64,000 nt of DNA from an uncultured Pelagibacteraceae bacterium. Its GTDB lineage: Bacteria > Pseudomonadota > Alphaproteobacteria > Pelagibacterales > Pelagibacteraceae. Location of the stretch: the NCBI GenBank assembly GCA_902538495.1, contig CACBFJ010000003.1, positions 1 through 64,000 of the forward strand, read 5' to 3'. Below the pieces are notes generated by a model. That model was not told the DNA's origin and ran no database searches. It was given only the letters and a program-made list of their open reading frames with translations. Below, piece after piece: positions 51,314 through 61,821 of the stretch. How positions within the stretch are numbered: the first letter of the stretch is position 1; the number at the start of each line of letters is the position of its first letter. Made by a program: the position numbers and the translations under genes.

Positions 51314-52486
51314 ATGATTAATTACATTTCAAAACCTTTTAAATGGTTTTTTAAATTGGAAGCAGCAAGTGGTTTGGTTTTGTTATTTGCTGCTGTAATT
51401 GCTTTATTTATAAGTAATTCAAATTTATCAGAAACATACTTTTCTACTTTAGATAAATATATTTTTTTAGGAATAAACAATTTTGGAATTAAATTGAGTG
51501 TTTTACATTGGATTAACGACGCTTTAATGGCCATATTCTTTTTTTTTGTTACTTTAGAAATAAAGAGAGAATTTTTACAAGGAGAGCTTTCTAATATCAA
51601 GCAAGCTTTACTTCCTATTATTGCTGCAGTTGGAGGAATGCTTGTTCCTGCATTATTTTATGTTTTTATAAATTTTGGCGATAGTGAAACTCTCAATGGT
51701 TGGGCTATTCCTTCAGCTACAGATATAGCTTTTTCTTTAGGTGTTCTTTCTTTATTGGGGAAAAGGGTTCCATTATCATTAAAAGTTTTTTTGACAGCGC
51801 TTGCAATAATCGATGATTTAGGTGCAATAGTGATCATTGCTTTATTTTACTCTGGAGACTTGAGTATCAAATACTTAAGCTTAATGCTTTTAGCTTTTTT
51901 GATCTTATTAATTATAAATAAATTTAATATTAAAAAGTTTTTACCGTACTTGATATTAGGAATTTTTCTATGGGATTTTACTCATAATTCTGGAATACAT
52001 GCAACAATCGCGGGTGTACTACTGGCAATGACTATACCTCATAGAAAAAAAGAAAAAGATTTCTCATTACTAATCAAAGTTGAGCACGCAATCAGCCCAT
52101 ATGTAGCTTTTGGCATAATGCCTTTGTTTGCTTTTGCAAATGCAGGCGTTTCTTTAGAAGGTCTATCTATAAACTCATTACTAGATAAAGTGCCTCTCGG
52201 TATATTGTTAGGTTTATTTGTTGGAAAACAACTTGGAGTCTTTGTCTTTTCTTATGTTGCTATCAAAACAAAAATAGCACAGATGCCAAATAACTCCAAT
52301 TGGTATAATTTTTATGGCGTTGGTGTATTAACAGGAATTGGTTTTACAATGAGTTTATTTGTAGGGAATTTAGCTTTTGTTGAAAATATGCAATATATGG
52401 ATGGTGTAAAAATAGGAGTTCTAACTGGATCACTTTTGTCTACTTTATTTGGTTATTTTTTAATATTACTAACACCTAATAAATGA
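51314..52486 (+). CDS. nhaA: Na+/H+ antiporter NhaA
   Basis: FFFVTLEIKREFLQGEL; ATDIAFSLGVLSLLGKRVP; LAIIDDLGAIVIIALFY. Confidence 0.96.
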   Translation: MINYISKPFKWFFKLEAASGLVLLFAAVIALFISNSNLSETYFSTLDKYIFLGINNFGIKLSVLHWINDALMAIFFFFVTLEIKREFLQGELSNIKQALLPIIAAVGGMLVPALFYVFINFGDSETLNGWAIPSATDIAFSLGVLSLLGKRVPLSLKVFLTALAIIDDLGAIVIIALFYSGDLSIKYLSLMLLAFLILLIINKFNIKKFLPYLILGIFLWDFTHNSGIHATIAGVLLAMTIPHRKKEKDFSLLIKVEHAISPYVAFGIMPLFAFANAGVSLEGLSINSLLDKVPLGILLGLFVGKQLGVFVFSYVAIKTKIAQMPNNSNWYNFYGVGVLTGIGFTMSLFVGNLAFVENMQYMDGVKIGVLTGSLLSTLFGYFLILLTPNK

Positions 52487-53028
52487 AAAAAAAATTATTA
52501 GTAGGATTAACAATATTTATGTTTTTTTTTAATAATGCATCTGCTGGAAATTATGAAAAAGTTTTTTATGACTTTAAAATAGAAAGTATTACAGGTGAGA
52601 TTATTGACTTAAATAAATATAAAAATAAAGTCATCTTAATTGTTAATACAGCAAGCTACTGTGGTTTTACAAAACAGTATGGTGAATTACAAGAACTTTG
52701 GGATCAATATAAGTCCAAAGGTCTTGTTGTATTTGGTGTGCCCTCTAATTCATTCAATCAGGAAAAAAAAAATGATGAGGATGTAAAGAAGTTCTGTGAA
52801 GTTAATTTTAATATTAGTTTTCCATTATCAGGTATAACAGAGGTTAAAGGAGAAAATGCACACGAATTATTTAAATGGGCTGCTGATAACCATGGTAAAT
52901 CAGCTATACCAAAGTGGAATTTCTATAAAATTTTAATAAATAAAGAAGGTAAAGTTGAGGATACTTATTCATCTTTTACTAAACCACTATCAAATAAGAT
53001 AATAAAGAAAATAGAAAGTATTCTATAA
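52483..53028 (+). CDS. Glutathione peroxidase (Cys type)
   Basis: VNTASYCGFTKQYGELQELW; VPSNSFNQEKK; PKWNFYKILINKEG. Confidence 0.9.
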   Translation: MKKKLLVGLTIFMFFFNNASAGNYEKVFYDFKIESITGEIIDLNKYKNKVILIVNTASYCGFTKQYGELQELWDQYKSKGLVVFGVPSNSFNQEKKNDEDVKKFCEVNFNISFPLSGITEVKGENAHELFKWAADNHGKSAIPKWNFYKILINKEGKVEDTYSSFTKPLSNKIIKKIESIL

Positions 53029-53793
53029 TTTCAACAAAAGACCATCGTAAGCAGGAACAACATTTTTAGGTAAGATTTTTTTAAGTTCAACGTAATCTAA
53101 AACAGGAGATAGATTTGTTAAAATAGCTTTCTTTGGTGCAAATTTTTTTATCATTAATAATGATTTTTCTAAATTAAAATGTGACGGATGGTAATTATAC
53201 CACAAACAATCAATGATTAGATATTTTAATTTACGAAAATATCTATAATCTTTTTCATAAATTTCACTTACATCACTAATGTAGGCTATCTTCTTATTGA
53301 TTATAAAACAATTTGATTTTACATTACCATGATCAACAATAATCGATCTAATATTGATTTTCTTCTTATTATTCCTTAAAAAAAAATTCTTTGTTAGCTT
53401 GTTTAGCTTAAGTGTAGCTGGATATTCTTTTGAATAACTATTAAAAATATATGAAAAACTTTTTTTTAAATATTTTGAAGTAATCTGGTCTGCATAAACG
53501 TTTATTTGTTTTTTACTGCTAATATAAAAAGATCTTAAATCGTTAATGCCGTGTGTTTGATCTCCATGCATATGAGAATAAAAAACTTTATCGATTTTCT
53601 TAATATTATGTCTTAATAATTGTTGACGTAAATCAGGAGATGTATCAAATAAAATATTCTGGTTGGAAGTTTTTAATAAAGCGGAACATCTAGTTCTGTA
53701 GTTTTTTTTATTGTTTGGATCACAATTTCCAAAAAAGCCATCGGGTCTAGGAACACCCATAGAACTTCCGCATCCAAGTATAATAAACTTCAT
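53023..53793 (-). CDS. MBL-fold metallohydrolase (PhnP/RNase Z-like)
   Basis: GCGSSMGVPRPDGFFGNCDP; SHMHGDQTHGINDLR. Confidence 0.85.
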   Translation of the reverse strand: MKFIILGCGSSMGVPRPDGFFGNCDPNNKKNYRTRCSALLKTSNQNILFDTSPDLRQQLLRHNIKKIDKVFYSHMHGDQTHGINDLRSFYISSKKQINVYADQITSKYLKKSFSYIFNSYSKEYPATLKLNKLTKNFFLRNNKKKINIRSIIVDHGNVKSNCFIINKKIAYISDVSEIYEKDYRYFRKLKYLIIDCLWYNYHPSHFNLEKSLLMIKKFAPKKAILTNLSPVLDYVELKKILPKNVVPAYDGLLLKL

Positions 53794-53799
53794 ATTAAA

Positions 53800-54561
53800 C
53801 TATTTAAAAAAAAGATTATGAAAATTTTCAGTAGTTATTTTGTCAAGTTTAGATTTTTCAATATCTTTAATTTCTGCGAGTTTTTTAGAAGTAAAATCAA
53901 TAAAAGAAGGTTCATTTTTTTTTCCTCGATTAGGAACCGGGGCTAAAAAAGGACTATCAGTTTCAATTAAAATTCTATCTAAAGGTAAAAATTTAAATGT
54001 TTTTTGTAATTTTTTAGAATTTTTAAATGTTATAATGCCACTTGCTGAAAAATACGTATTTAGATTAAGTAAATCTTCTGCAAATTTTTGTGAACCAGTG
54101 AAACAGTGCATTAAGATCTTAAGTTTTGTATCTTTGTATTCATTTAAAATATCGAAGGTATTTTCCTCTGCATTTCTAGAATGAACAATCAACGGAAGAT
54201 TATTTTCTATAGCAGCGTTTATATGAATCTTAAAACATTCAATTTGTTTTTTTCTGTCAGAATTATCATAATAATAATCAAGACCTGTTTCACCTATACC
54301 AATAATTTTCTTATTTTCCTTTAAATTTTTGTTAAAAAATCCAGAGTCGACGATATTTTTATCTGCTTCATGAGGATGAATTCCAATAGAACCATAAATT
54401 ATATCGTCTTTTTTTACTATTTCTTTTACCCTTGAAAAACTCTCTATAGATGTTGATATTGTTAGTATTTTTTCAATGCCAACTTTTTTTGATCTTTGAA
54501 TAATACCATCCAAGTTACTTAATAAAGGCTCATGGTCTAAATGGCAGTGTGAATCAATCAT
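53800..54561 (-). CDS. tatD: TatD family hydrolase
   Basis: MIDSHCHLD; GIGETGLDYYYDNSDRKKQ; ILIETDSPFLAPVPNRGKKNEPSF. Confidence 0.94.
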   Translation of the reverse strand: MIDSHCHLDHEPLLSNLDGIIQRSKKVGIEKILTISTSIESFSRVKEIVKKDDIIYGSIGIHPHEADKNIVDSGFFNKNLKENKKIIGIGETGLDYYYDNSDRKKQIECFKIHINAAIENNLPLIVHSRNAEENTFDILNEYKDTKLKILMHCFTGSQKFAEDLLNLNTYFSASGIITFKNSKKLQKTFKFLPLDRILIETDSPFLAPVPNRGKKNEPSFIDFTSKKLAEIKDIEKSKLDKITTENFHNLFFK

Positions 54562-56095
54562 ATTTTTTTTCTATTTTATTAAAAAGAATGTTTATCTTAT
54601 TAATTGAATTTCCGTGTCTTAAAAAAGTATTATCTCCTATTGATGTAAAATCAATATCTTTTTCAGTTAAGTTAAAAATCTTTAAAGCTTTTAAAGATGA
54701 ATGAGGTATAATTGGATAAAGCAAGAAACTTACCTTTCTTACAATCTCAAGTGTCGAGTATACAATCGTATTCAATCTTACAGGGTTGTCTTTTTTTTTC
54801 CAGGGCTCTTGGTCATTAAAATATTTATTTGCTTCAAATAAAGAATTAATTATGTAGTCAATATAAAAATTGATATTTTGATTATCAATTTCAAGTCTAA
54901 TTTTACTTAGATTTTCTTTATATTTGTTTAAAATATCTAAATCGTCTTTTTCAAAATTAATTTTTTCTGGAATTTTACCTGAACAATTTTTAATTGTGAA
55001 AGATATAACACGTTGACATAAATTACCAAAATTATTAGCCAAATCACTATTTATACAATCCTCTAATTTATCTTGCGATATATTACCATCATTTCCAAAA
55101 GAAACTTCTTTTATAAGATAGTATCTTAATGGGTCTAGACCATATTGATCTATAATTTCAATTGGGTCTAAAATATTTCCTTTTGATTTTGACATTTTTT
55201 CCTCGTTAGAAAGTATCCATCCATGACCAAATACTTTTTTTGGTGGAGTTATTTTGGCTGCAAGTAAAAAAGCCGGCCAATAGATTGCATGAAATCTTAA
55301 TATATCTTTACCAATTAAATGTATACTCGCTGGCCAAAATTTTTTGAATAATTCATCGTCTACTTGAGGATAATTTAATGCACTCATATAATTTGTAAGA
55401 GCATCTAACCATACATAAATCACATGGTTATTATCATGAGGTACTTTTATACCCCAAGAAAAACTTTTTCTACTTACAGATAAATCTTTCAAACCACTTT
55501 TAACAAAACTGATTACTTCATTTTTACGAGATTTAGGGGATATAAAATCTGGATTATCTTCGTAGAATTTTAATAATGGTTTTTCCCATTTTGAAAGTTT
55601 AAAAAAATATGATTCTTCATCAACCCACTCAACTAAAGATTTAGATGAAATCGCTACTTTTTTATCATCTAAATCTTCAATTTCATCATCATTATAAAAA
55701 GCTTCGTCAGAAACTGAGTACCAACCTGAATACTTTGATAAATAAATATCTCCATTTTTTTTTAATTCATTCCATAAAAATTGAACTGATTTTTTATGGC
55801 GCTCTTCTGTTGTTCTTATAAAATCGTTATTTGTTAGATTTAAAGTTTTTGATAAGTCTTTGAATGTTTTGCTTAATTCATCACAAAATTCTAAAGTTTT
55901 AACTCCCTTTTTTTCAGCCGCTCTTTGTATTTTTAATCCGTGTTCATCAGTACCAGTAAGAAAATGAACATCAAAGCCGTCCATCCTTTTAAATCTAGCA
56001 AAAAAATCTGCTATTATACTTGAATAAGCATGACCCATATGAGGTTTTGCAGATGGATAATAAATTGGGGTGGTAATATAAAAATTTTTAGCCAT
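54554..56095 (-). CDS. metG: Methionyl-tRNA synthetase
   Basis: TTPIYYPSAKPHMGHAYSS; GTDEHGLKIQ; EEKMSKSKGNILDP (KMSKS). Confidence 0.96.
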   Translation of the reverse strand: MAKNFYITTPIYYPSAKPHMGHAYSSIIADFFARFKRMDGFDVHFLTGTDEHGLKIQRAAEKKGVKTLEFCDELSKTFKDLSKTLNLTNNDFIRTTEERHKKSVQFLWNELKKNGDIYLSKYSGWYSVSDEAFYNDDEIEDLDDKKVAISSKSLVEWVDEESYFFKLSKWEKPLLKFYEDNPDFISPKSRKNEVISFVKSGLKDLSVSRKSFSWGIKVPHDNNHVIYVWLDALTNYMSALNYPQVDDELFKKFWPASIHLIGKDILRFHAIYWPAFLLAAKITPPKKVFGHGWILSNEEKMSKSKGNILDPIEIIDQYGLDPLRYYLIKEVSFGNDGNISQDKLEDCINSDLANNFGNLCQRVISFTIKNCSGKIPEKINFEKDDLDILNKYKENLSKIRLEIDNQNINFYIDYIINSLFEANKYFNDQEPWKKKDNPVRLNTIVYSTLEIVRKVSFLLYPIIPHSSLKALKIFNLTEKDIDFTSIGDNTFLRHGNSINKINILFNKIEKKYD

Positions 56096-57008
56096 TCAAA
56101 ATTTTATCATTAAACTCTATAAAAAAAGACTCCTCATCAAGATTAAATTTGTTAATTTTTTCTATTTTCTTAATAAAATAATTATAGTAGTCCATATTAA
56201 ATAGTATTGATTTCTTTTTTAAAAAATATTCTATTGCTTCATAAAAGACATATCTCAAATCTTTTTGTTTTTTAATATGATTATTTTTAATTAAGATATC
56301 AATAAATTCTTTTAATTTGATATTTTTTAAGTCTATATTATTTTCATCACAAAACATAATCATTCTATAAACATTACCTGGAGAAAAATAATAATTGATA
56401 AAATCACTATTGACTAAATTATGGATGTCTTCATTAATCAATTTATTTATTACGAGATTAGATTCTTTATTAGTTAAATTAATGTTAAATTTTATAAATC
56501 TAGAGGTTAATGTAGATAGTAAAGTTTTTTGATTTTGAATAAGTATGAAATAGATATTGTCATTTGGTTCTTCAATCTCTTTTAAGAAGATGTTTATACT
56601 ATTTTTGTTAAGGTATTCACTATTGTCTATTAAAACAAACTTAGGTTTATTGTTAAGAGATGATTTTTTCAAATCTTGTATTATGTTTCTGATCTGATCA
56701 ATATTTATATTCTTTTTATCTACCTGTAAATCTACTAAAAAAAAATTTGGACTCGATCCATTATTAATTAATTTAAAAGATCTATTCTTTTCATCAATTT
56801 TAAACTGATCAATATCATAAGGAAAATCCTCATTTTTTGAGAGAACAAAATTTATTAAATGGTATGCCAATGTGGATTTACCGATCCCCTTTTGTCCTTT
56901 TAATAAAATTTTATTTGGAAGTTTTTCTTCTTGATACAAAAAAATAAAATTTTTTAATATATTTCCATGAATAAGTAATTCTAGTTGATTTGAAGGATTT
57001 ATTTTCAT
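56088..57008 (-). CDS. holB: DNA polymerase III delta' subunit-like
   Basis: Walker A GQKGIGKSTLA; NSINIFLKEIEEPNDNIYFILIQNQKTLLSTLTSR; next to tmk. Confidence 0.82.
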   Translation of the reverse strand: MKINPSNQLELLIHGNILKNFIFLYQEEKLPNKILLKGQKGIGKSTLAYHLINFVLSKNEDFPYDIDQFKIDEKNRSFKLINNGSSPNFFLVDLQVDKKNINIDQIRNIIQDLKKSSLNNKPKFVLIDNSEYLNKNSINIFLKEIEEPNDNIYFILIQNQKTLLSTLTSRFIKFNINLTNKESNLVINKLINEDIHNLVNSDFINYYFSPGNVYRMIMFCDENNIDLKNIKLKEFIDILIKNNHIKKQKDLRYVFYEAIEYFLKKKSILFNMDYYNYFIKKIEKINKFNLDEESFFIEFNDKILNG

Positions 57009-57622
57009 TTAATAAGATCATTAATTTTTCTAATTATAATTTCTTTATTTTTTTTTAATTCTAGATTTGAGTCAACTATTAAATATTTATTCTTTTTATT
57101 TCTAACAATTTTTAAGTAACCTTTTTGCACCTTATCATAAAATTTACTGCTAAATTTATCGTATCTATTTAATTTATTTCTTTTTCTTAATCTTGATAAC
57201 ATATTTTTGCTATTTACAATGTTTAAAAAAGTAAAATCAACTTTAAAATTATTTAGAATTACACTGTGAATTTTTTTAATTAGATTTAAATCAACGCCTA
57301 ATCCAAAATGCTGATATGCTATAGTGGAGTCAATAAATCTGTCAATAAGTATAATCTTTTTTTTATGAAATTTTTTTAATTTTTCCATATTTTCACTCCT
57401 CGAGGCTGAATATAAAAATAAATCAGTATTTCGGTTAAAATTTGATTTTTTATTAAGAATTAATTTTCTAATAATCTCTGAATTTTTACTACCACCAGGC
57501 TCCCTTAAACATATATATGGAATCTTTTTTTTTTTTAAAAATTTACATACATTGTTAATATGAAGAGATTTTCCACTACACTCAATACCTTCAAAAACAA
57601 TAACGGGCTTTTTAGACATCAC
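57005..57622 (-). CDS. tmk: Thymidylate kinase
   Basis: VFEGIECSGKSLHIN; LREPGGSKNSEIIRKLIL; DRFIDSTIAYQHFGLG. Confidence 0.94.
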   Translation of the reverse strand: MMSKKPVIVFEGIECSGKSLHINNVCKFLKKKKIPYICLREPGGSKNSEIIRKLILNKKSNFNRNTDLFLYSASRSENMEKLKKFHKKKIILIDRFIDSTIAYQHFGLGVDLNLIKKIHSVILNNFKVDFTFLNIVNSKNMLSRLRKRNKLNRYDKFSSKFYDKVQKGYLKIVRNKKNKYLIVDSNLELKKNKEIIIRKINDLIK

Positions 57623-58763
57623 CCCAAATCAAATAATTAATAGACTTCATTAGTCTTGAGAACATATTAACTTTTTTAACTTCATTAGCAGCTAGCAAAT
57701 CATATTCTCCAATCATATTTTCATTATAAGAAATATTTAATTTTCCAATTATTTGATCTTTTTTAATTGGTGCTTCAACCGGTCCAGTATAGTTAATTGA
57801 CACTTTTAATAATCTTTTTTGTGCTTTTTTTATAGTTTTATATATGTCCTCATTGACATATACGCTTACTTGTTTTTCTTTTCCTAACCATACATCAACT
57901 TTGTCTAGAGATTTTTTTGCCTTAGCTATTTCGATGAGATCGAAATTTGTAATGCCATAGGTTAATAACTTAGTACTTTCTCTAGACCTACTATTTTTTG
58001 TTTCAAAGCCACTTGCAACCGCTATTAATCTTCGTCCATTTTTTTCCAATGATGAGGCTAGAGAATATTTTTCGACTGCTAAGTAACCAGTTTTGATTCC
58101 ATCTGCTCCAAGGTTTTTATAAAGAAGTGGATTACGATTTCCCTGAGTTATGGGGTCACCACCTGTCCTATTCCAAGTAAACTCTTTCTCACTAAATAAT
58201 TGATAATATTTGGGATGTTCATTAATAAGGTAATTGGACATTATAAGAATATCCCTAACAGTCGAGTAATTATCTGGATCATTAATTCCTGATGAATTAG
58301 TAAAATTTGTATTTTCCATACCTAATTCTTTGGCCTTCATTGTCATCAGAATTGCAAATTCCTCTTCGGTTCCCGCAATACCTTCTGCTAAAGCAATACA
58401 AGCATCGTTTCCAGAAGCAACAATAATTCCTCTAAGTAAATTTTCTACAGTAACCTCATCCCCAACCATTATAAACATTGAGGAGTAACCAGCAGTAGAT
58501 AATCTCCATGCTTTTTCTGATATTATAAATTTATCCTCTAAATTTAAATCACCAGACTTAATTAAATCAAAAGCGATTATAGATGTCATAATTTTAGTCA
58601 TCGAAGCTGGGTAAATTGATCTATCAGGATCTTTTTCATAAAGTATCTCTCCAGACAAAAAATCTTGTAAGATAGCAGTTCTAGCCTTTATTTGAATATT
58701 TGCATTCAAGTAACTAGAAAGAAATAATATTGTTAAATTAATTATAAAAATCTTCTTAAACAT
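57612..58763 (-). CDS. D-alanyl-D-alanine carboxypeptidase (DacC-like)
   Basis: SIYPASMTKIMTSIIAFD (SxxK); VASGNDACIALAEG (SxN); DGIKTGYLAV (KTG). Confidence 0.93.
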   Translation of the reverse strand: MFKKIFIINLTILFLSSYLNANIQIKARTAILQDFLSGEILYEKDPDRSIYPASMTKIMTSIIAFDLIKSGDLNLEDKFIISEKAWRLSTAGYSSMFIMVGDEVTVENLLRGIIVASGNDACIALAEGIAGTEEEFAILMTMKAKELGMENTNFTNSSGINDPDNYSTVRDILIMSNYLINEHPKYYQLFSEKEFTWNRTGGDPITQGNRNPLLYKNLGADGIKTGYLAVEKYSLASSLEKNGRRLIAVASGFETKNSRSRESTKLLTYGITNFDLIEIAKAKKSLDKVDVWLGKEKQVSVYVNEDIYKTIKKAQKRLLKVSINYTGPVEAPIKKDQIIGKLNISYNENMIGEYDLLAANEVKKVNMFSRLMKSINYLIWGDV

Positions 58764-59502
58764 TATTCAGTATTTCTAAATTTTCAAAATTCATTGGCCT
58801 AAGTTTTTCGTAGGACTCTTTTAAACTTTTTATATCATTAAAGGGGCCTATTAGTACTCTAAATTTTGTTTTAGAAAGTTGTTGTATTCTAGAATTTTTA
58901 ATATTTGTTTCATTTTTAATTCGTGAAATCATAGTCTTTGCTGAACTTTTATAATAAAAATCAGCTAGTTTTATCGAATAGGAAAATTTAAGTTTTTTAT
59001 TTTTCTTTTTCTTCTTAGGTGTTGAATTAAGATCTTTTATTTGGATACCATCAACTGGTGCTTTTTCAGCAACTTTTTTTTCTTCTTCGAATGTCTTACT
59101 TTTTTTGGCAATAAAAGCAGAATTTCTTGAGACTAATGTTATTCTTAATAGTGGTTCATTAAAATCAAGATCCAGGTCTTCAGCTATTCTTTTAGATATA
59201 ACAGAATTATAAAAATCTGAAAATTTTTGATTATTAGATTTCACTTCTGCAATCAAAGACTTGCCATTTTTTGGATTTGTAATCTTGACAGTTGATTTTC
59301 TTTTTAGTGATTTGTGATAAATCATTAATGATCTATCATCTAATTTCTTTATTTTATCTAAACTTTCGTCAAAAATTAAAGCAAATCCACTATTAGCATA
59401 TTTTTTTTCTAATTTTATTTCGATCTTATCTAATTGTTTAGGCACTTCGACACAACCTATCAAAAAAAAGAAGAGTAATATAAGTAAAATTTTATAGTTC
59501 AT
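58756..59502 (-). CDS. SPOR-domain lipoprotein, degenerate RlpA-like
   Basis: Lipobox LIGC; C-terminal SPOR-like YSIKLADFYYKSSAKTMISRIKNE...FRVLIGPFNDIKSLKESYEKLR; sits between mltB and dac genes. Confidence 0.65.
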   Translation of the reverse strand: MNYKILLILLFFFLIGCVEVPKQLDKIEIKLEKKYANSGFALIFDESLDKIKKLDDRSLMIYHKSLKRKSTVKITNPKNGKSLIAEVKSNNQKFSDFYNSVISKRIAEDLDLDFNEPLLRITLVSRNSAFIAKKSKTFEEEKKVAEKAPVDGIQIKDLNSTPKKKKKNKKLKFSYSIKLADFYYKSSAKTMISRIKNETNIKNSRIQQLSKTKFRVLIGPFNDIKSLKESYEKLRPMNFENLEILNNV

Positions 59503-60493
59503 TTCTAAATTTATCCTTTAGGGTACAAACAGCTAAAGCAAATCTCAAAGATCTATTCCATTGAAGAATTATTTCATAATTGTCAAACACAATATAAGCA
59601 GGGTTTAAAGTATCTGCCCCTGGGATAATATCTTTGTCAGGAGTAATTATTGCAACATTATAATTAGATTTTAAAAAACTTAATTCATCATAATTCTCAA
59701 TATATTTTTTAAAAAAACTTAATCTTTTTTTATTATGAAGTTTTTTAGCAGAAACATTTAAATATTTTTTTGGCGTGTTTTCTTTAAGATCTATTCGGTA
59801 AAAGCAAGGAGAATTTTTTTTCCAACCGATCTTTTTTAGATAGTTTGCTGCAGACGCGTAAGCATCATGAGAATTTTTTAAATTTATATTATTGTCAGTA
59901 TTAAAATCAATAGCATGATTTTTTATAGTTGAGGGCATGAACTGAAAAAAACCAAATGCTCCTGCCCATGAACCATATAAAGATTTATAATCTATTTGAT
60001 TTTCATCTATTAACTTAAGTAAAATTAAAAGTTCTTTAGTAAAAAACTCAGATCTTCTTTTATCGTAACTTAATGTTGCTAGTGAGGAAATAATATCCAT
60101 TTTACCAACATAAGTTCCATAATTTGTTTCTATTCCCATTAATGATAGTAAAAGTTCTTTTTCAATCTCAAACTTATTTTCAACAACATTAATCAGCTCT
60201 TTATTATTTGAATAAAAGTTAATACCTTTACTCAATTTTTTTGAAGACGCTCTTTTTGAAATATAAGTCTTAGTATCCTCATAAAATTCAGGTTGATATC
60301 TATCATATTTTATTACACTTGATAGAAACCTAGCATCAGTCATTACAAGATCAAAAGTTTGCTCAGAAATATTGTTATCTAAAGCTCTTTGTTTAAAATT
60401 TTTTTTCCAATTTTCAAAGCTTTGAATTTCATTAGCAAAGGAACTAGACTGGAAAAAAAATACAATTAAAAAAAAAATCTTAATTTTGTTCAT
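59492..60493 (-). CDS. mltB: Lytic murein transglycosylase (MltB-like)
   Basis: LLSLMGIETNYGTYVGKMDIISSLATLSYDKRRSEFF; GSWAGAFGFFQFMPSTIKNHAID. Confidence 0.92.
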   Translation of the reverse strand: MNKIKIFFLIVFFFQSSSFANEIQSFENWKKNFKQRALDNNISEQTFDLVMTDARFLSSVIKYDRYQPEFYEDTKTYISKRASSKKLSKGINFYSNNKELINVVENKFEIEKELLLSLMGIETNYGTYVGKMDIISSLATLSYDKRRSEFFTKELLILLKLIDENQIDYKSLYGSWAGAFGFFQFMPSTIKNHAIDFNTDNNINLKNSHDAYASAANYLKKIGWKKNSPCFYRIDLKENTPKKYLNVSAKKLHNKKRLSFFKKYIENYDELSFLKSNYNVAIITPDKDIIPGADTLNPAYIVFDNYEIILQWNRSLRFALAVCTLKDKFRNEL

Positions 60494-61358
60494 ATAAATC
60501 GTTTAAATATATAATTACAGCAATCCAAATGATAATAAAACTTAGAAATTTCACTAATGAAAAATCCTCTCCATAATAAAAATAACCTAAAATGAACTGT
60601 AAAGTTGGCGTAATGTAAAATATCATTCCAGTCGGACCTAAACCAATTAACTCAACTCCTCTTACATAAAGGAACAAAGGAATCACTGTCATTGGACCGG
60701 CTAAAAGCAAGTACAGACTTAATCCTGGGTTATTCAAACTAAAATCATTAAAGTTGTTATTTGCAATAATATTAAATGCAACAAGAGCAAACGGAAAAAT
60801 ATACAAGCTTTCAATTAATAGTCCAATGTCAGTATCTATTTTAATTTTTTTTCTTACTAAGTTGTAAAATGCCCAACTAAAAGCTACGACAAGACCAACC
60901 CAAGGTAAGGATTTAAGATTAAATAAAATTAATATTATAATGGATATTAAAACTAAAAGGATTGAAAAAATTCTTTTTTTATTAAGTTTTTCTTTAAAAA
61001 AAATATATCCTAAAAGCACACTGATAATTGGCATAATAAAATATCCGAAACTTGCATCTATAATTCTTTCAGAAGCTACAGCATAAATCCATATCGACCA
61101 ATTAACAAAAATTAAAAAACCAGATACAAACAATGCGATTAATTTTTTTATATCTTTTATTTCTTTTAGGAACATTTGCCATTTAGACAAAAAAGTTGTG
61201 GTAAAAACTAACATTATTGCAGTCCATAAACATCTATGCACTACTAATTCAGTATGACCGATAAAAGATACGGACTCAAAATATATAACCCCAATAAATC
61301 CCCACCAAAATGAACCCAGTGAAGTTAAAATCAAACCTTTATTAAAATTATTTTTCAT
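60480..61358 (-). CDS. rarD: EamA family transporter RarD
   Basis: GSFWWGFIGVIYFESVSFIGHTELVVHRCLWTAIM; LIFVNWSIWIYAVASERIIDASFGYFIMPIISVLLGYIFFKEKL. Confidence 0.9.
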   Translation of the reverse strand: MKNNFNKGLILTSLGSFWWGFIGVIYFESVSFIGHTELVVHRCLWTAIMLVFTTTFLSKWQMFLKEIKDIKKLIALFVSGFLIFVNWSIWIYAVASERIIDASFGYFIMPIISVLLGYIFFKEKLNKKRIFSILLVLISIIILILFNLKSLPWVGLVVAFSWAFYNLVRKKIKIDTDIGLLIESLYIFPFALVAFNIIANNNFNDFSLNNPGLSLYLLLAGPMTVIPLFLYVRGVELIGLGPTGMIFYITPTLQFILGYFYYGEDFSLVKFLSFIIIWIAVIIYLNDLYEQN

Positions 61359-61442
61359 ATTAATTAAATGAACAAAATATCAAGACTAATTAGACTATTT
61401 TATTGTTGAATTAAATATTTTTAATTATAAAAGCTTCTACAC

Positions 61443-61532
61443 GGAGAGATGGCTGAGCGGTTGAAAGCACCGGTCTTGAAAACCGGCAAAGGGGCAACTC
61501 TTTCCTGGGTTCGAATCCCAGTCTCTCCGCCA
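61443..61532 (+). tRNA. tRNA-Ser (anticodon TGA), CCA encoded
   Basis: GGAGAGATGGCTGAGCGG...CGGTCTTGAAAACCG...GGGTTCGAATCCCAGTCTCTCCGCCA. Confidence 0.96.
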
Positions 61533-61538
61533 TCAAAA

Positions 61539-61799
61539 TTATAAATATTTAAAATTTTTAAATAAGTTGTTAATTTTATTGTTTTCAAATTCCAAATCGG
61601 TTTTTAAACCATTATAAAAATTATAAAGATTGTTATCATCTACTTCCAAGAGCTTTAATAATTCATTTAAGTCACTAAAATCTAATTCATTTAAGTATTT
61701 ATTGGTGAAAGCTCCTAATAGTTTATCCATTTCTTTAGTACCACGATAATTTGATCTGTAAATTATTTTTTTTTTTATTTGTTCTATATCAGTGGTCAT
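61539..61799 (-). CDS. sdhE: Succinate dehydrogenase assembly factor SdhE-like
   Basis: IIYRSNYRGTKEMDKLLGAF (RGxxE); divergent from recG. Confidence 0.82.
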   Translation of the reverse strand: MTTDIEQIKKKIIYRSNYRGTKEMDKLLGAFTNKYLNELDFSDLNELLKLLEVDDNNLYNFYNGLKTDLEFENNKINNLFKNFKYL

Positions 61800-61821
61800 A
61801 ATAAGAATATAATATTAGTTT

